Of a DNA stretch of 64,000 nt, positions 18,417 through 29,360 are shown piece by piece; the stretch's first letter is position 1; every line of letters begins with the position of its first letter. Made by a program: the position numbers and the translations under genes. The stretch spans positions 124,001 to 188,000 of the forward strand of contig JAVBRA010000012.1 in assembly GCA_031548435.1 (NCBI GenBank), written 5' to 3'. Source of the stretch: JAVBRA01 sp031548435. GTDB lineage: Bacteria > Bacteroidota > Bacteroidia > Bacteroidales > Rikenellaceae. Under the pieces are notes generated by a model that worked only from the letters and a program-made list of their open reading frames with translations, had not been told where the DNA came from and ran no database searches.

Positions 18417-18424
18417 CAAAGATA
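18417..18424 (-). promoter_or_regulatory. -7 promoter element for the OsmC gene
   Basis: TATCTTTG on the minus strand, about 28 bases before the ATG. It matches the Bacteroidetes -7 consensus; a clear -33 TTTG is not seen at the usual spacing, because palindromic repeat copy 3 begins there. Confidence 0.5.
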
Positions 18425-18427
18425 GCT

Positions 18428-18700
18428 GTTTTCCCTGTACCCCGCTCCAGGCTTTTTGTAAAAAGCTCAACCAAAAACTTTTGGGAGAACCTGCGTATCT
18501 CATGATTCAGTTCGTTTTATTTAAGTGACATTTATAGAAAAACCCCCTCAATGAAAGTTTGAACAATCAAACAATCACGAGGGGGCCTTTCTATAAAAGA
18601 TCAATAGATCAGAATAAACTCCGTCACGAAAAACAAAGTTTTCCCAAGCGTTTTTTTGTTGAACTTTTTTGCAAAAAAGTTCAGAAGGAGCACCGGGACA
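18428..18700 (+). repeat. palindromic intergenic element, family A copy 3 (diverged centre)
   Basis: This has the same outer layout as copy 1: left hairpin GGCTTTTTGTAAAAAGCTC (about 18450), TGCGTATCTCATGATTCAGT, right block ATAGATCAGAATAAACTC and the perfect palindrome at 18661-18682. The central hairpin differs in sequence (ATTTATAGAAAAACCCCCTC paired with GAGGGGGCCTTTCTATAAA, with an inner GTTTG/CAAAC stem) but keeps the same nested shape. It is the only full copy not between convergent genes: it separates two minus-strand genes and would end transcription of neither annotated gene in the usual way, because it follows the osmC promoter region upstream and lies 3' of the ferritin-like gene. 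Confidence 0.85.
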
Positions 18701-18706
18701 AACCGC

Positions 18707-19216
18707 CTACTCCTTTGTGCCTGTGGCCGATTGAGCGACTGCTTTGCTGCGTTCGATGGACTGGAGGGCGAGGTAGTTGTTGCCGAATTTAGCCATGTTC
18801 TCGGTTTCGACGTCGAAAGTGTCTTCGTGGAGTTCCTCTTCGGCGATCAGGTCTTCGAAAAGTTTTTTGGAGATCGCGTCGGAGTTGGCCGAGCACTCGT
18901 TGGCCCATTTGTTATACGCATCGATGGTGGTATCTTCGAGGTGTTTGCCCCATTCGAGCATTTTTTCCACATCGTGGATTTTTTTCACCGGCCCGTCCAT
19001 CACCATTTCCACTTCGCCTTTGAGGAAGAGGATGCGTTCGGCCAGCTTTTCGACATGCACCATCTCCTGAATTGCGGTGCGCTTGAACATGTTGGCCAGC
19101 AGGTCGTAGCCGCGGTCGTCGCAATGAAAGTGGAAATACATATACTGGTGCACGGCGTTCAGTTCCATGCCCACAGCTTTGTTCAGCAGTTCGATGCTTT
19201 GTTCTCTTTTTTTCAT
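18707..19216 (-). CDS. ferritin-like / bacterioferritin-type protein
   Basis: A 169-residue four-helix protein. NKAVGMELNAVHQYMYFHFHC and RTAIQEMVHVEKLAERILFL provide a typical E...ExxH di-iron half, and LFEDLIAEEELHEDTFD the second ExxH half. This is the ferritin/bacterioferritin di-iron arrangement, so iron storage or peroxide protection is likely. ATG at 19216 is used; the longer frame adds an implausible leader. Next to an OsmC protein, it may be part of an oxidative-stress neighbourhood, though they have separate transcripts. Confidence 0.85.
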   Translation of the reverse strand: MKKREQSIELLNKAVGMELNAVHQYMYFHFHCDDRGYDLLANMFKRTAIQEMVHVEKLAERILFLKGEVEMVMDGPVKKIHDVEKMLEWGKHLEDTTIDAYNKWANECSANSDAISKKLFEDLIAEEELHEDTFDVETENMAKFGNNYLALQSIERSKAVAQSATGTKE

Positions 19217-19358
19217 GGTTGTATGGTTTTTATAGTTGTTTGTTCTGTCTGAGTAAAGAGCATGCAAAAAACAGGCCAAAATCATTTTCCGGGAAACAAA
19301 ATCTTTCCGCTCCGGGAAGCGCGACAATAGCCATTATGCATTGAGAAATCCGTAACCT

Positions 19359-19805
19359 TTAGTTTTCCAGGAACTTCTTCGAAAGGGAGATGTTGTAGAA
19401 ATTGAACCTCGTCGAGTCTGACGGTGCAAATTCGATGAAGTCGATCTTCTTCACGTTGTCGGCGATTTTCGGGAAATAGATCTTGAACTCGACCTTCTGT
19501 CCCACCGGAATTTCGCGGTCGTACTCGGGGAAGATGGCGATATTCTCCGCCTTTTTGTAGTTGTAGGTAACCACCTCGCCGCCTTTGCAATAGGCCACCA
19601 AGTGCGTGGTGGGGTGCAGGGTGACGTGCTTGCCGTTGCCCACAAAGGTCAGGTAAACGACCGTGTGTCCGCCCGAGTTGTCGATTTTGGAAAGGTAAAC
19701 CTCTTCGTTGGAGCGTTCCTGCGACCCGGAATAGCAATAGATCTGGGCCGAGGCCATCGTGGTGCATCCCAGCAACACGCCCATCAGCGTAAGCAACTTT
19801 TTCAT
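19359..19805 (-). CDS. secreted hypothetical protein
   Basis: A 148-residue protein with a clean signal peptide (MKKLLTLMGVLLG...ASAQ, cleavage about residue 21). The mature part is beta-rich with alternating hydrophobic residues, two cysteines (about residues 24 and 73) and no motif I recognise. A role at the envelope is likely from export alone. Its neighbours on the minus strand are the ferritin-like gene downstream and a small outer-membrane barrel upstream. Confidence 0.6.
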   Translation of the reverse strand: MKKLLTLMGVLLGCTTMASAQIYCYSGSQERSNEEVYLSKIDNSGGHTVVYLTFVGNGKHVTLHPTTHLVAYCKGGEVVTYNYKKAENIAIFPEYDREIPVGQKVEFKIYFPKIADNVKKIDFIEFAPSDSTRFNFYNISLSKKFLEN

Positions 19806-19952
19806 GGCATAACGATTTAAAGGTTAAACGTCTCCGAAAATTAAAAATAATATTCGGAACCTCCAAATTTTTTCATGCGTTTTTTCACTCGCCCGCCCCG
19901 GCTTTATGACCGGATCGACGACAGGCATCGCTCCGCCTGCTTTCGGAAAAAA

Positions 19953-19995
19953 GAAAGGGCTGTGCTGCGGAACGATCCGCGAACACAACCCTTTC
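19953..19995 (-). terminator. rho-independent terminator after the outer-membrane barrel gene
   Basis: Inverted arms GAAAGGG-TGTG and CACA-CCCTTTC enclose an inner GCGG/CCGC stem; on the minus strand the hairpin is followed by a CTTTTTTCC run. It ends the transcript of the gene at 20018-20491. Confidence 0.7.
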
Positions 19996-20017
19996 CAAAA
20001 TCGGAATATCGGCCGGA

Positions 20018-20491
20018 TCAGAACCGGTACCGGATGCCCAGTGCAAGGCCCCAGTCAAAACCGTCGGACTCTTCGATGAAATCGAACATCGGACGGGCGT
20101 CGATGGTCAACTGGAGCGGAATGTTGAAATTGTAGCCGACACCTATCTGGCCGCCGATCGCCACGCCTACGTAGTCGTCGTGATCGTGCTTGCCGTTGTT
20201 GAGCGTAATGCCGGCTCCCGGCCCAACATACCAGTTAAAACCCTGGCCGCCGATGGGCCATACCCACTGGTAAACCCCCGCCATGCCGATGCGGTTGTAA
20301 TTGCTGTTGCCGCCAAACCCCAAACCCAGTTCCAGCCGGTTCGAATCGCTAAACCCCAGCTGATACGAAATTTCGGCGCCCGACACACTCCCTCCGCCGA
20401 TACGGAGCCCCAACGCATTACGATCTACCTGGGCCTTTGCCGTAAATCCGGCCATCATGGCAATCGCCACCAACACAATAGTCTTTTTCAT
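20018..20491 (-). CDS. small outer-membrane beta-barrel protein
   Basis: A 157-residue protein. The signal peptide is MKKTIVLVAIAMMAGFTAKAQ. The mature part is a run of amphipathic strands rich in Gly and aromatic residues (GLRIGGGSVSGAEISYQLGF, YVGPGAGITLNNG, GVGYNFNIP) ending in a C-terminal RYRF, the aromatic terminus recognised by the Bam machinery. It probably forms an eight-stranded barrel. The role is unknown. A -7-like TACATTTG lies on the minus strand at 20562-20569, 71 bases upstream. Confidence 0.72.
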   Translation of the reverse strand: MKKTIVLVAIAMMAGFTAKAQVDRNALGLRIGGGSVSGAEISYQLGFSDSNRLELGLGFGGNSNYNRIGMAGVYQWVWPIGGQGFNWYVGPGAGITLNNGKHDHDDYVGVAIGGQIGVGYNFNIPLQLTIDARPMFDFIEESDGFDWGLALGIRYRF

Positions 20492-20738
20492 ACAATCAAA
20501 TTTAAGTTTGGCAAAAAAGGATAAATCTATAACGTAAGTCTGAAAATTCATTTCTTAAACACAAATGTAAGAAAACTCGCGATAATCACCGTATAAATCG
20601 CTTAAAAACACTCGCTATTTGCCAAAATATCCGAAATCAGCCTTTTGACGGATGCCCCCGGAGGCGATGTTCGCACTTCAATTCCGGCAGAAGCTTCATC
20701 TACCGCTATTACTTGATAAAGCCGGAAAGATGAAAAAC

Positions 20739-20802
20739 GAACACATCCACCGGCATCGACGAAACGCCGTCCGTCACAATGTGCCAGTCGCGCTGGTCGG
20801 TA
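20739..20802 (-). pseudogene. short relic of the OmpA/TPR DUF3868-like gene
   Basis: In the 407-base gap between 20492 and 20898, the minus strand carries a stretch that matches 38667-38733, inside the lipoprotein gene at 38116-39810, at about 62 of 66 positions by eye. In the same frame it reads TDQRDWHIVTDGVSSMPVDV, against TDQRDRHIVTGGVSSMPVDV in the intact gene, and meets a stop codon about ten codons later. No start or further homologous sequence is evident. This is a relic of a duplicated or exchanged gene. The rest of the gap shows no gene. Confidence 0.75.
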
Positions 20803-20898
20803 CGGGATCACGAAAAACAACGCCTTTCCGGACATTCCCGGCGTTCCACATTATCGAAAGAATAATCCGGCGGCTCCCGGTTGCAGTCCCAAGCCTCC

Positions 20899-22113
20899 TC
20901 AGCCGGCGATCACGGCCGATCCGGCCAGGTCGCCATCGGGGGTGTACCATGCCGCGAACTGGCCGGAGGTGATGCCTCGTTGCAGTTGTTCAAAAACGAT
21001 GTAGTTGCCTTCGGCAAGCAGGTACAGCCGCCCTCGTTGCAACGGTTGGCGGTAGCGGATGCGGAACAGGTACTCCGCGCTTTCGCCCTCGCCCGGCGCC
21101 ATGTCCGGGCGCACCCAGTGGATGCCCGGCTCAAGGCGCAGCGCTTTGCGCAGCAACCCCGGATGCGATGGCCCTTGCCCGGCATAAATGACGTTTTTTT
21201 CGGTGTCGGTGCCTATGACGAACAACGGCTCGGGTTTGCCGCCCACGTTCAGCCCTTTGCGTTGGCCCACGGTATAATAATGTGCTCCGGGATGCTCGCC
21301 TACCTTTTTTCCGTCTGCGTCATCGTATGAAAACGGGGTGGCAAGAGCCGGGATGAGCGAAATTTTTTCCGATTCATTCCACTCATTTACTCGTAATTGA
21401 TACCGTGAATACTCCTTCCATGCCGAATCCACCTCCACGATGCCGCCTTGTTTCGGAGCCAGCTTCTGTTGCAGGAACACCGGCAGATCGACCTTGCCCA
21501 CGAAACAGATCCCCTGAGAGTCTTTGCGTTCGGCCGTGGCCAGTCTTTCGCGGGCAGCGATGGCTCTCACCTCGGGCTTGAGCAGCTCTCCGATCGGGAA
21601 CAGCGCGTATTTCAACTGTTCCTGAGACAGTTGGCACAGAAAGTAACTCTGATCTTTGTTCGGGTCGGCGCCGGCTACCAGCGAATAGACCGGATTGCCG
21701 TGTTCATCGGCCAGCGTGCGCTTGCGGCAGTAATGGCCCGTGGCCACATAATCGGCGCCCATGTCCATGGCCGCTTTCAGAAAAGCGTCGAACTTGATTT
21801 CGCGGTTGCACAGCACGTCGGGATTGGGCGTACGCCCGCGCCCGTACTCGGCAAACATGTAGTCGACCACCCGGCGGCGATATTCGTCGCTCAGGTCGAT
21901 GAACCGGAACGGAATGTCGAGCCGCTTGGCCACCAGTTCGGCAAACACGCGATCATCGTGCCAGGGGCAGTCGCCTTCGAGCGTGCCGGTGGTGTCGCTC
22001 CAGTTGCGCATGAACAGGCCGATCACATTGTATCCCTGCTCTTTGAGCAGATACGCGGCCACCGACGAATCCACGCCTCCGGACAACCCCACCACAACCG
22101 TCTTTCCATTCAT
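20899..22113 (-). CDS. mnmA: tRNA-specific 2-thiouridylase
   Basis: A 404-residue MnmA. VVVGLSGGVDSSVAAYLL is the PP-loop that adenylates U34; the catalytic Cys pair is in NPDVLCNREIKF and DSQGICFVGK. The C-terminal beta-barrel domain includes HYYTVGQRKGLNVGG. It adds sulfur to U34 of tRNA Lys, Glu and Gln. ATG at 22113 is chosen over an upstream start in the same frame. The minus-strand -7 element TATCTTTG at 22134-22141 would give a short leader. Confidence 0.94.
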   Translation of the reverse strand: MNGKTVVVGLSGGVDSSVAAYLLKEQGYNVIGLFMRNWSDTTGTLEGDCPWHDDRVFAELVAKRLDIPFRFIDLSDEYRRRVVDYMFAEYGRGRTPNPDVLCNREIKFDAFLKAAMDMGADYVATGHYCRKRTLADEHGNPVYSLVAGADPNKDQSYFLCQLSQEQLKYALFPIGELLKPEVRAIAARERLATAERKDSQGICFVGKVDLPVFLQQKLAPKQGGIVEVDSAWKEYSRYQLRVNEWNESEKISLIPALATPFSYDDADGKKVGEHPGAHYYTVGQRKGLNVGGKPEPLFVIGTDTEKNVIYAGQGPSHPGLLRKALRLEPGIHWVRPDMAPGEGESAEYLFRIRYRQPLQRGRLYLLAEGNYIVFEQLQRGITSGQFAAWYTPDGDLAGSAVIAG

Positions 22114-22133
22114 CGCACAACAAATTTTACCGA

Positions 22134-22141
22134 CAAAGATA
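22134..22141 (-). promoter_or_regulatory. -7 promoter element for mnmA
   Basis: TATCTTTG on the minus strand, 20 bases upstream of the mnmA ATG. No good -33 TTTG is visible at the normal spacing. It lies back-to-back with the promoter of the gene at 22261. Confidence 0.5.
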
Positions 22142-22181
22142 ACGCTTTGGAGGCATATGTCCGTTTTTTTGCCCCCATCTA

Positions 22182-22212
22182 TTGACAACGGCCCTCCCGG
22201 AAGTTATATTTG
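22182..22212 (+). promoter_or_regulatory. Bacteroidetes-type promoter for the small HTH-like gene
   Basis: TTG (22182-22184) and TATATTTG (22205-22212) are separated by 20 bases, close to the -33/-7 consensus. The start codon is 48 bases downstream. Confidence 0.65.
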
Positions 22213-22260
22213 CATGGCCGTACACGCGGTATCTGCCTGGAAATAGATTGGATAATAGAC

Positions 22261-22512
22261 ATGTCGTACTACAACAAGGAACTGATCCGCCACCTGTCCG
22301 CAAGCGGCATCCGGCTTACCCCGGCGTCGGTGGACAAGATGCTGCAAGAGGGACTGCTCTCGTACAGCGGCATCCGCAACTACCTGATCCGCATGACCGT
22401 CAATGAGCTGGAACGGGGTGGAACTCCCCGCATGGAAGCCATGAACCTGGCGGCGGAACGGCTGGCCTGCTCGGAAAAAACCGTCTGCCGGGCCATCTAC
22501 ACCAAACGCTGA
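22261..22512 (+). CDS. small predicted helix-turn-helix protein
   Basis: An 83-residue basic, all-helical protein. The C-terminal part, AAERLACSEKTVCRAIY, has the spacing of a helix-turn-helix. ATG at 22261 follows a convincing promoter; the frame opens earlier, but that start would overlap the -7 box. I cannot place it in a known family. It is a single gene between mnmA (divergent) and a radical SAM gene on the same strand 141 bases on. A small transcription regulator is a guess from the HTH pattern alone. Confidence 0.6.
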   Translation: MSYYNKELIRHLSASGIRLTPASVDKMLQEGLLSYSGIRNYLIRMTVNELERGGTPRMEAMNLAAERLACSEKTVCRAIYTKR

Positions 22513-22653
22513 CACCCACAGGGTGTTTGTTGTCAGGAGCCTTTCTCGCTGATGAACATTATCCGGAGAAACAGCCCTTTCGCTTGAAAATAAGGGGTCG
22601 GACTCCTGATTGAAAGGGGGCTTCCGGCAAAAGAAAATCACACCGAAACGCCG

Positions 22654-23604
22654 ATGACAACACCGAAAATATATCCCTGGGGCGATCAACGCCGGTATAA
22701 CAGCTACTCGCGCCATTTCCGCACCCTGTTTGGCGGCCGGGTGCAGAAGGTGACCGTCAACGCCGGATTCACCTGCCCCAACCGCGATGGCAGCAAAGGC
22801 CGCGGCGGATGCACGTTTTGCAACAACGAGGCGTTCACCCCCTCGTACTGCATGCGCGGGTACGACGTGCGGCGCCAGATCGAGGAGGGAATCGCCTTCC
22901 ACCGCAAGCGCTACCGGACGGCCGAGAATTATCTGGCTTATTACCAGAGTTTTTCGAATACCTACGCCCCGCTCGAACGGCTGAAAGAAATCTACTCGCA
23001 GGCGCTGAAAATTCCTGAAATAAAGGGACTTGTGATCGGCACGCGTCCCGACTGTGTGGACGAGGCCAAACTCGACTATTTCGCCTCGTTGGCCGAAAAG
23101 CTGCACGTGGCCATCGAATACGGCGTCGAGTCGTGCTACGACCACACGTTGCAACGCGTCAACCGGGGACACACGTTCGCCGACGCGGCCGACGCCATCG
23201 GCAAAACCCGCCAGCGGGGCATTCACGTCGGGGCGCACTTCATCGTGGGCCTGCCCGGCGAAACGGATGCGATGGCGCTCGACGCGGTTCCTCTGATCAA
23301 CTCGCTGGGACTGGACAGCGTGAAATTCCACCAACTGCAACTGTTCCGCGGCACGCAAATGGAGCTGGAGTATCTTGAAAACCCGGATGCATTCCGCTTC
23401 CACACGCTGGATGAGTACCTTGATCTTTTCTGCGACATCCTGGCCCGGCTCGCCCCCTCGATTGTGGTGGAACGCTTTGCCGGCGAAGCTCCGCCCCGCT
23501 ATCACGCCGCTGGAGGCTGGGGCATGGTGCGCAACGAAACCCTGCTGCAAATGCTTGAGAACCGGCTGGAAGAAAGGGGAGTACACCAAGGAATGCTGTA
23601 TTAA
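22654..23604 (+). CDS. TIGR01212 family radical SAM protein
   Basis: A 316-residue radical SAM protein. GFTCPNRDGSKGRGGCTFCN supplies the three cysteines, in the wide C-x11-C-x2-C spacing typical of the TIGR01212/YhcC family. YYQSFSNTYAPLERLKE and GLVIGTRPDCVD are further family markers. YhcC-like proteins are widespread with a function not settled. It is preceded by a segment that partly resembles the repeat-B unit and followed by a full repeat B copy. Confidence 0.85.
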   Translation: MTTPKIYPWGDQRRYNSYSRHFRTLFGGRVQKVTVNAGFTCPNRDGSKGRGGCTFCNNEAFTPSYCMRGYDVRRQIEEGIAFHRKRYRTAENYLAYYQSFSNTYAPLERLKEIYSQALKIPEIKGLVIGTRPDCVDEAKLDYFASLAEKLHVAIEYGVESCYDHTLQRVNRGHTFADAADAIGKTRQRGIHVGAHFIVGLPGETDAMALDAVPLINSLGLDSVKFHQLQLFRGTQMELEYLENPDAFRFHTLDEYLDLFCDILARLAPSIVVERFAGEAPPRYHAAGGWGMVRNETLLQMLENRLEERGVHQGMLY

Positions 23605-23680
23605 ACTACATCGCAGCAGAACTTCGAGAAATTGACCCTTTAGAGATTAGCGATCGTTTTTTTCTAACCGCGTTGGAGGG

Positions 23681-24058
23681 CGTGTGCCCGATGAGCGCGG
23701 CCGAGCGCTCAATCCCGGGCCATATGAAATTCCGCAGCCTGCAGGGAAAGGTTGCCGGTCAGTTGCGTACCCACCGGGTGTTTGAGCAACAACCTTGTTG
23801 TTTATAAATGTTCCGGAGTGAAACAAAGTGTCCAATAACAAATGAGACTGTGGCTCCGTTTTAGCAACTGACTGGGAACCTTCAGCGCACCCATGGGGTG
23901 TTTTTGAGCAACAACTTTTTTCGCTCTTAAACATTCCGGAGTGTGGTGTGGTTTCCGATAACAAGAGAGACTGTGACTCCCCGTAGCCTTTTTGCATCCT
24001 TTCTGGACAATGACAAAAAGGATGGCCCCGCCGGCAGCGAAATTAATCCATCATTTAT
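23681..24058 (+). repeat. dispersed intergenic repeat, family B copy 2 with tandem insert
   Basis: This occupies most of the 538-base gene-free stretch 23605-24142. The ends match copy 1 at 17690-17864. Between the blocks CAGGGAAAGGTTGCC and TCCGATAACAAGAGAG are about 200 extra bases made of two related units at about 23765-23857 and 23885-23980 (period 120), each running ACCCA-GGGTG, TTGAGCAACAAC, TTCCGGAGTG, then ATAACAA-GAGACTGTG. The left edge (TTCTAACCGCGTTGGAG) also recurs inverted near 29243-29262. Confidence 0.75.
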
Positions 24059-24083
24059 TACAACGAGCAATCTCGCAGGCATT

Positions 24084-24127
24084 AAAAAGAGGAAGCTCCT
24101 CCCATCCGGGAGGAGCTTCCTCTTTTT
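24084..24127 (-). terminator. strong two-way rho-independent terminator after mdh
   Basis: A perfect 20-base stem: AAAAAGAGGAAGCTCCTCCC (24084-24103) pairs with its complement at 24108-24127 across a four-base loop. It has A and T runs at its ends, so it can stop transcription from either side; here it ends the gcvH-mdh transcript. Confidence 0.9.
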
Positions 24128-24142
24128 AGAGCGGGCCCGGTA

Positions 24143-25084
24143 TTACAACGCCCCGATCTCTTTCAGCACGGCGTTTGTGCCGCGTACTGCGGCTGCGCTC
24201 TTTTCGAAGAGTTCTTTCTCTTCGGCCGTGAGCGACAGCTCGATCACTTTCTCAACGCCGTTGCGGCCGATCACAGCCGGAACGCCGATGCAGATGTCCT
24301 TCTGTCCGTATTCGCCATCGAGGGCCACGCACGAGGGAACCACCTTCTTCTGGTCGCGGATGATCGACTCGACCACATAAGCGGCAGCCGCTCCGGGAGC
24401 GTACCATGCCGATGTGCCAAGGAGTTTGGTGAGCGTGGCGCCCCCGACCATCGTGTCCGCAACCACCTGATCGGCTGCTTCTTTGCCCAGCAGTTCGGTC
24501 ACCGGAATGCCTTTGTACGAAGCCTTGCTGATAAGCGGGATCATGGTGGTGTCGCCATGGCCGCCGATCACCATGCCTTCGATCTCGTTCGAGTTGGCGT
24601 CGAGCGCCTTGCTCAGGTAGCATTTGAAACGCGAACTGTCGAGCGCGCCGCCCATCCCGAACACGCGGTTGCGGGGCAGGCCGCTAAGCTGCTTGGCCAG
24701 ATAGGTCATGGTGTCCATCGGGTTGCTGACGATGATGATGATGGCCTCGGGCGAGTACTTCAGGATGCTCTCCATCACGCTCTTAACGATGCCGGCATTG
24801 ACGCCGATCAACTCTTCGCGGGTCATGCCCGGTTTGCGGGGCAGCCCCGAGGTGATCACCACCACGTCCGACCCGGCGGTCTTCGAGTAGTCATTCGTTA
24901 CGCCGGTCATGTTGGTGTCGAAATCCATCAGTGTAGCTGTCTGGAACATGTCGAGCACCTTGCCTTCGGCGAACCCTTCCTTGATGTCGATCAGCACCAG
25001 CTGATCGGCGATTTCTCTTGTTGCCAATACATTGGCACAGGTGGCGCCCACATTGCCGGCGCCTACAACCGTTACTTTTGCCAT
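24143..25084 (-). CDS. mdh: malate dehydrogenase
   Basis: A 313-residue LDH-like malate dehydrogenase. VTVVGAGNVGATCANVLA binds NAD, ITSGLPRKPGMTREEL is the mobile loop with the substrate Arg, NPMDTMTYLAKQLSGLP and the catalytic His in VIGGHGDTTMIP follow. It interconverts malate and oxaloacetate in the reductive branch to fumarate and succinate typical of fermenting Bacteroidales. It follows gcvH after 18 bases, so they are probably co-transcribed. Confidence 0.95.
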   Translation of the reverse strand: MAKVTVVGAGNVGATCANVLATREIADQLVLIDIKEGFAEGKVLDMFQTATLMDFDTNMTGVTNDYSKTAGSDVVVITSGLPRKPGMTREELIGVNAGIVKSVMESILKYSPEAIIIIVSNPMDTMTYLAKQLSGLPRNRVFGMGGALDSSRFKCYLSKALDANSNEIEGMVIGGHGDTTMIPLISKASYKGIPVTELLGKEAADQVVADTMVGGATLTKLLGTSAWYAPGAAAAYVVESIIRDQKKVVPSCVALDGEYGQKDICIGVPAVIGRNGVEKVIELSLTAEEKELFEKSAAAVRGTNAVLKEIGAL

Positions 25085-25102
25085 TTTCGGTAAATTTTAA
25101 GG

Positions 25103-25480
25103 TTATCCGATCAACGCGCTGTAACCGGCGGCATCGAGCAGCGAATCGACTTCGCCCTTGTTCGACATTTTCACTTTGATCATCCAGCCTTCGCCGTACG
25201 GATCTTTATTCACGGCGTCCGGAGCGTCGTTGAGCGCTTCGTTGAACTCGACGATTTCGCCCGAAACGGGGAGATAGGCGTCCGAAACGGTTTTAACCGC
25301 CTCGATGGTGCCGAACACTTCGTTGGCGCCCAGCGTTTCACCCACGGTGGTGACGTCTACAAACACGATGTCACCCAGCTGGCTTTGAGCGAAATCGGTG
25401 ATGCCGATCACGGCGATGTCTCCTTCGACCCTGACCCATTCGTGGTCATTGGAGTACTTCAGATTTGATGGAATATTCAT
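25103..25480 (-). CDS. gcvH: glycine cleavage system H protein
   Basis: A 125-residue lipoyl carrier. The lipoylated residue is Lys63 in [18 protein letters not shown]. It shuttles the aminomethyl group between GcvP, GcvT and the lipoamide dehydrogenase. No gcvP or gcvT lies nearby. ATG at 25480 is chosen, 32 bases after a good promoter. I see no glycine riboswitch in its leader. Confidence 0.94.
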   Translation of the reverse strand: MNIPSNLKYSNDHEWVRVEGDIAVIGITDFAQSQLGDIVFVDVTTVGETLGANEVFGTIEAVKTVSDAYLPVSGEIVEFNEALNDAPDAVNKDPYGEGWMIKVKMSNKGEVDSLLDAAGYSALIG

Positions 25481-25511
25481 GATTAATTTGATTTGAAATT
25501 TTAAACAGACC

Positions 25512-25544
25512 CAAAGATAATGCATATTTTAGGTTCGATGCAAA
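25512..25544 (-). promoter_or_regulatory. Bacteroidetes-type promoter for gcvH-mdh
   Basis: On the minus strand TTTG (25541-25544) and TATCTTTG (25512-25519) are separated by 21 bases. This and the beta-galactosidase promoter share the gene-free stretch 25481-25808. Confidence 0.65.
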
Positions 25545-25697
25545 CTATCCGGAGTTTTTTTGTTAATGATTTAACGCTTTATTTTTTCTTTACGGTGCAA
25601 TTTTCTAATTCGGGATTTGTTATTTCTCTCAATATGCGTATTTAAATGAAATAAAATAGAATTTATTTCTCCTTAAATGGCCTTTTTGTGGGAAAGA

Positions 25698-25729
25698 TTT
25701 GTCTGTCCGGCGATTATTACGTATATTTA
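25698..25729 (+). promoter_or_regulatory. promoter for the beta-galactosidase gene
   Basis: TTTG (25698-25701), 20 bases, then TATATTTA (25722-25729) is one mismatch from the -7 consensus. The surrounding 150 bases are AT-rich, unlike the coding regions. Confidence 0.55.
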
Positions 25730-25738
25730 CATTTCTAT

Positions 25739-25772
25739 CGCCCGCATTTTAGCGGGCATTTTAGCGGGCATT
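25739..25772 (+). repeat. short tandem repeat with hairpin in the beta-galactosidase leader
   Basis: The block GCATTTTAGCGG is repeated in tandem (GCATTTTAGCGGGCATTTTA), preceded by CGCCC, so GCCCGC...GCGGGC can pair. It lies between the promoter and the start codon at 25809, in the untranslated leader. It could be an operator or an RNA hairpin; nothing more can be said. Confidence 0.45.
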
Positions 25773-25802
25773 TTATCCGTAATCATAACTTAACCTGAAT
25801 AG

Positions 25803-29042
<3,240 letters not shown>

Positions 29043-29063
29043 CTTATCGTCTGTGCAATCGAA

Positions 29064-29095
29064 AGTGCCGCGGAAGTTCTCCGCGGCACTTTTTT
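29064..29095 (+). terminator. rho-independent terminator after the beta-galactosidase gene
   Basis: An 11-base stem AGTGCCGCGGA/TCCGCGGCACT with a five-base loop, followed by TTTTT. Confidence 0.92.
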
Positions 29096-29110
29096 GATGG
29101 ATTAATCTAT

Positions 29111-29227
29111 CATCTTTCGCAATGCTCAGGATGACAACCATCACGAAGAGCATGTTCTTTATTATCCAGGAATTTTCATTCCACTTTCTCCTTGATAAAA
29201 AGGTGGGCAAAAAATCAAAGCGGAGCC
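29111..29227 (+). repeat. dispersed intergenic repeat, family C copy 2
   Basis: Matches 12977-13087. It lies in the 318-base gap 29043-29360. Right after it, at about 29243-29262, is CTCCAACGCGGTTAGAA, which recurs inverted at the left edge of repeat B copy 2 (about 23661-23679). The rest of the gap up to thyA shows no gene. Confidence 0.6.
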
Positions 29228-29360
29228 ACAGGCTCATTGCTCTCCAACGCGGTTAGAAGAAACGATGGATTTTGTGCAATAAGTTTTCTCGCGTCATCCC
29301 GTTTTATTCCCTTTTTCATCAAGGAAAAAAGAGCCGAGGAAAGGGGGCGCAACTATTTCA

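Noticed and set aside
23647..23997. A 116-codon minus-strand open frame in repeat B copy 2 that looks internally repeated
   Set aside because: The shared DNA at 17690-17864 is read in a different frame, and the internal repetition simply follows the DNA units, so the protein is not what is conserved.
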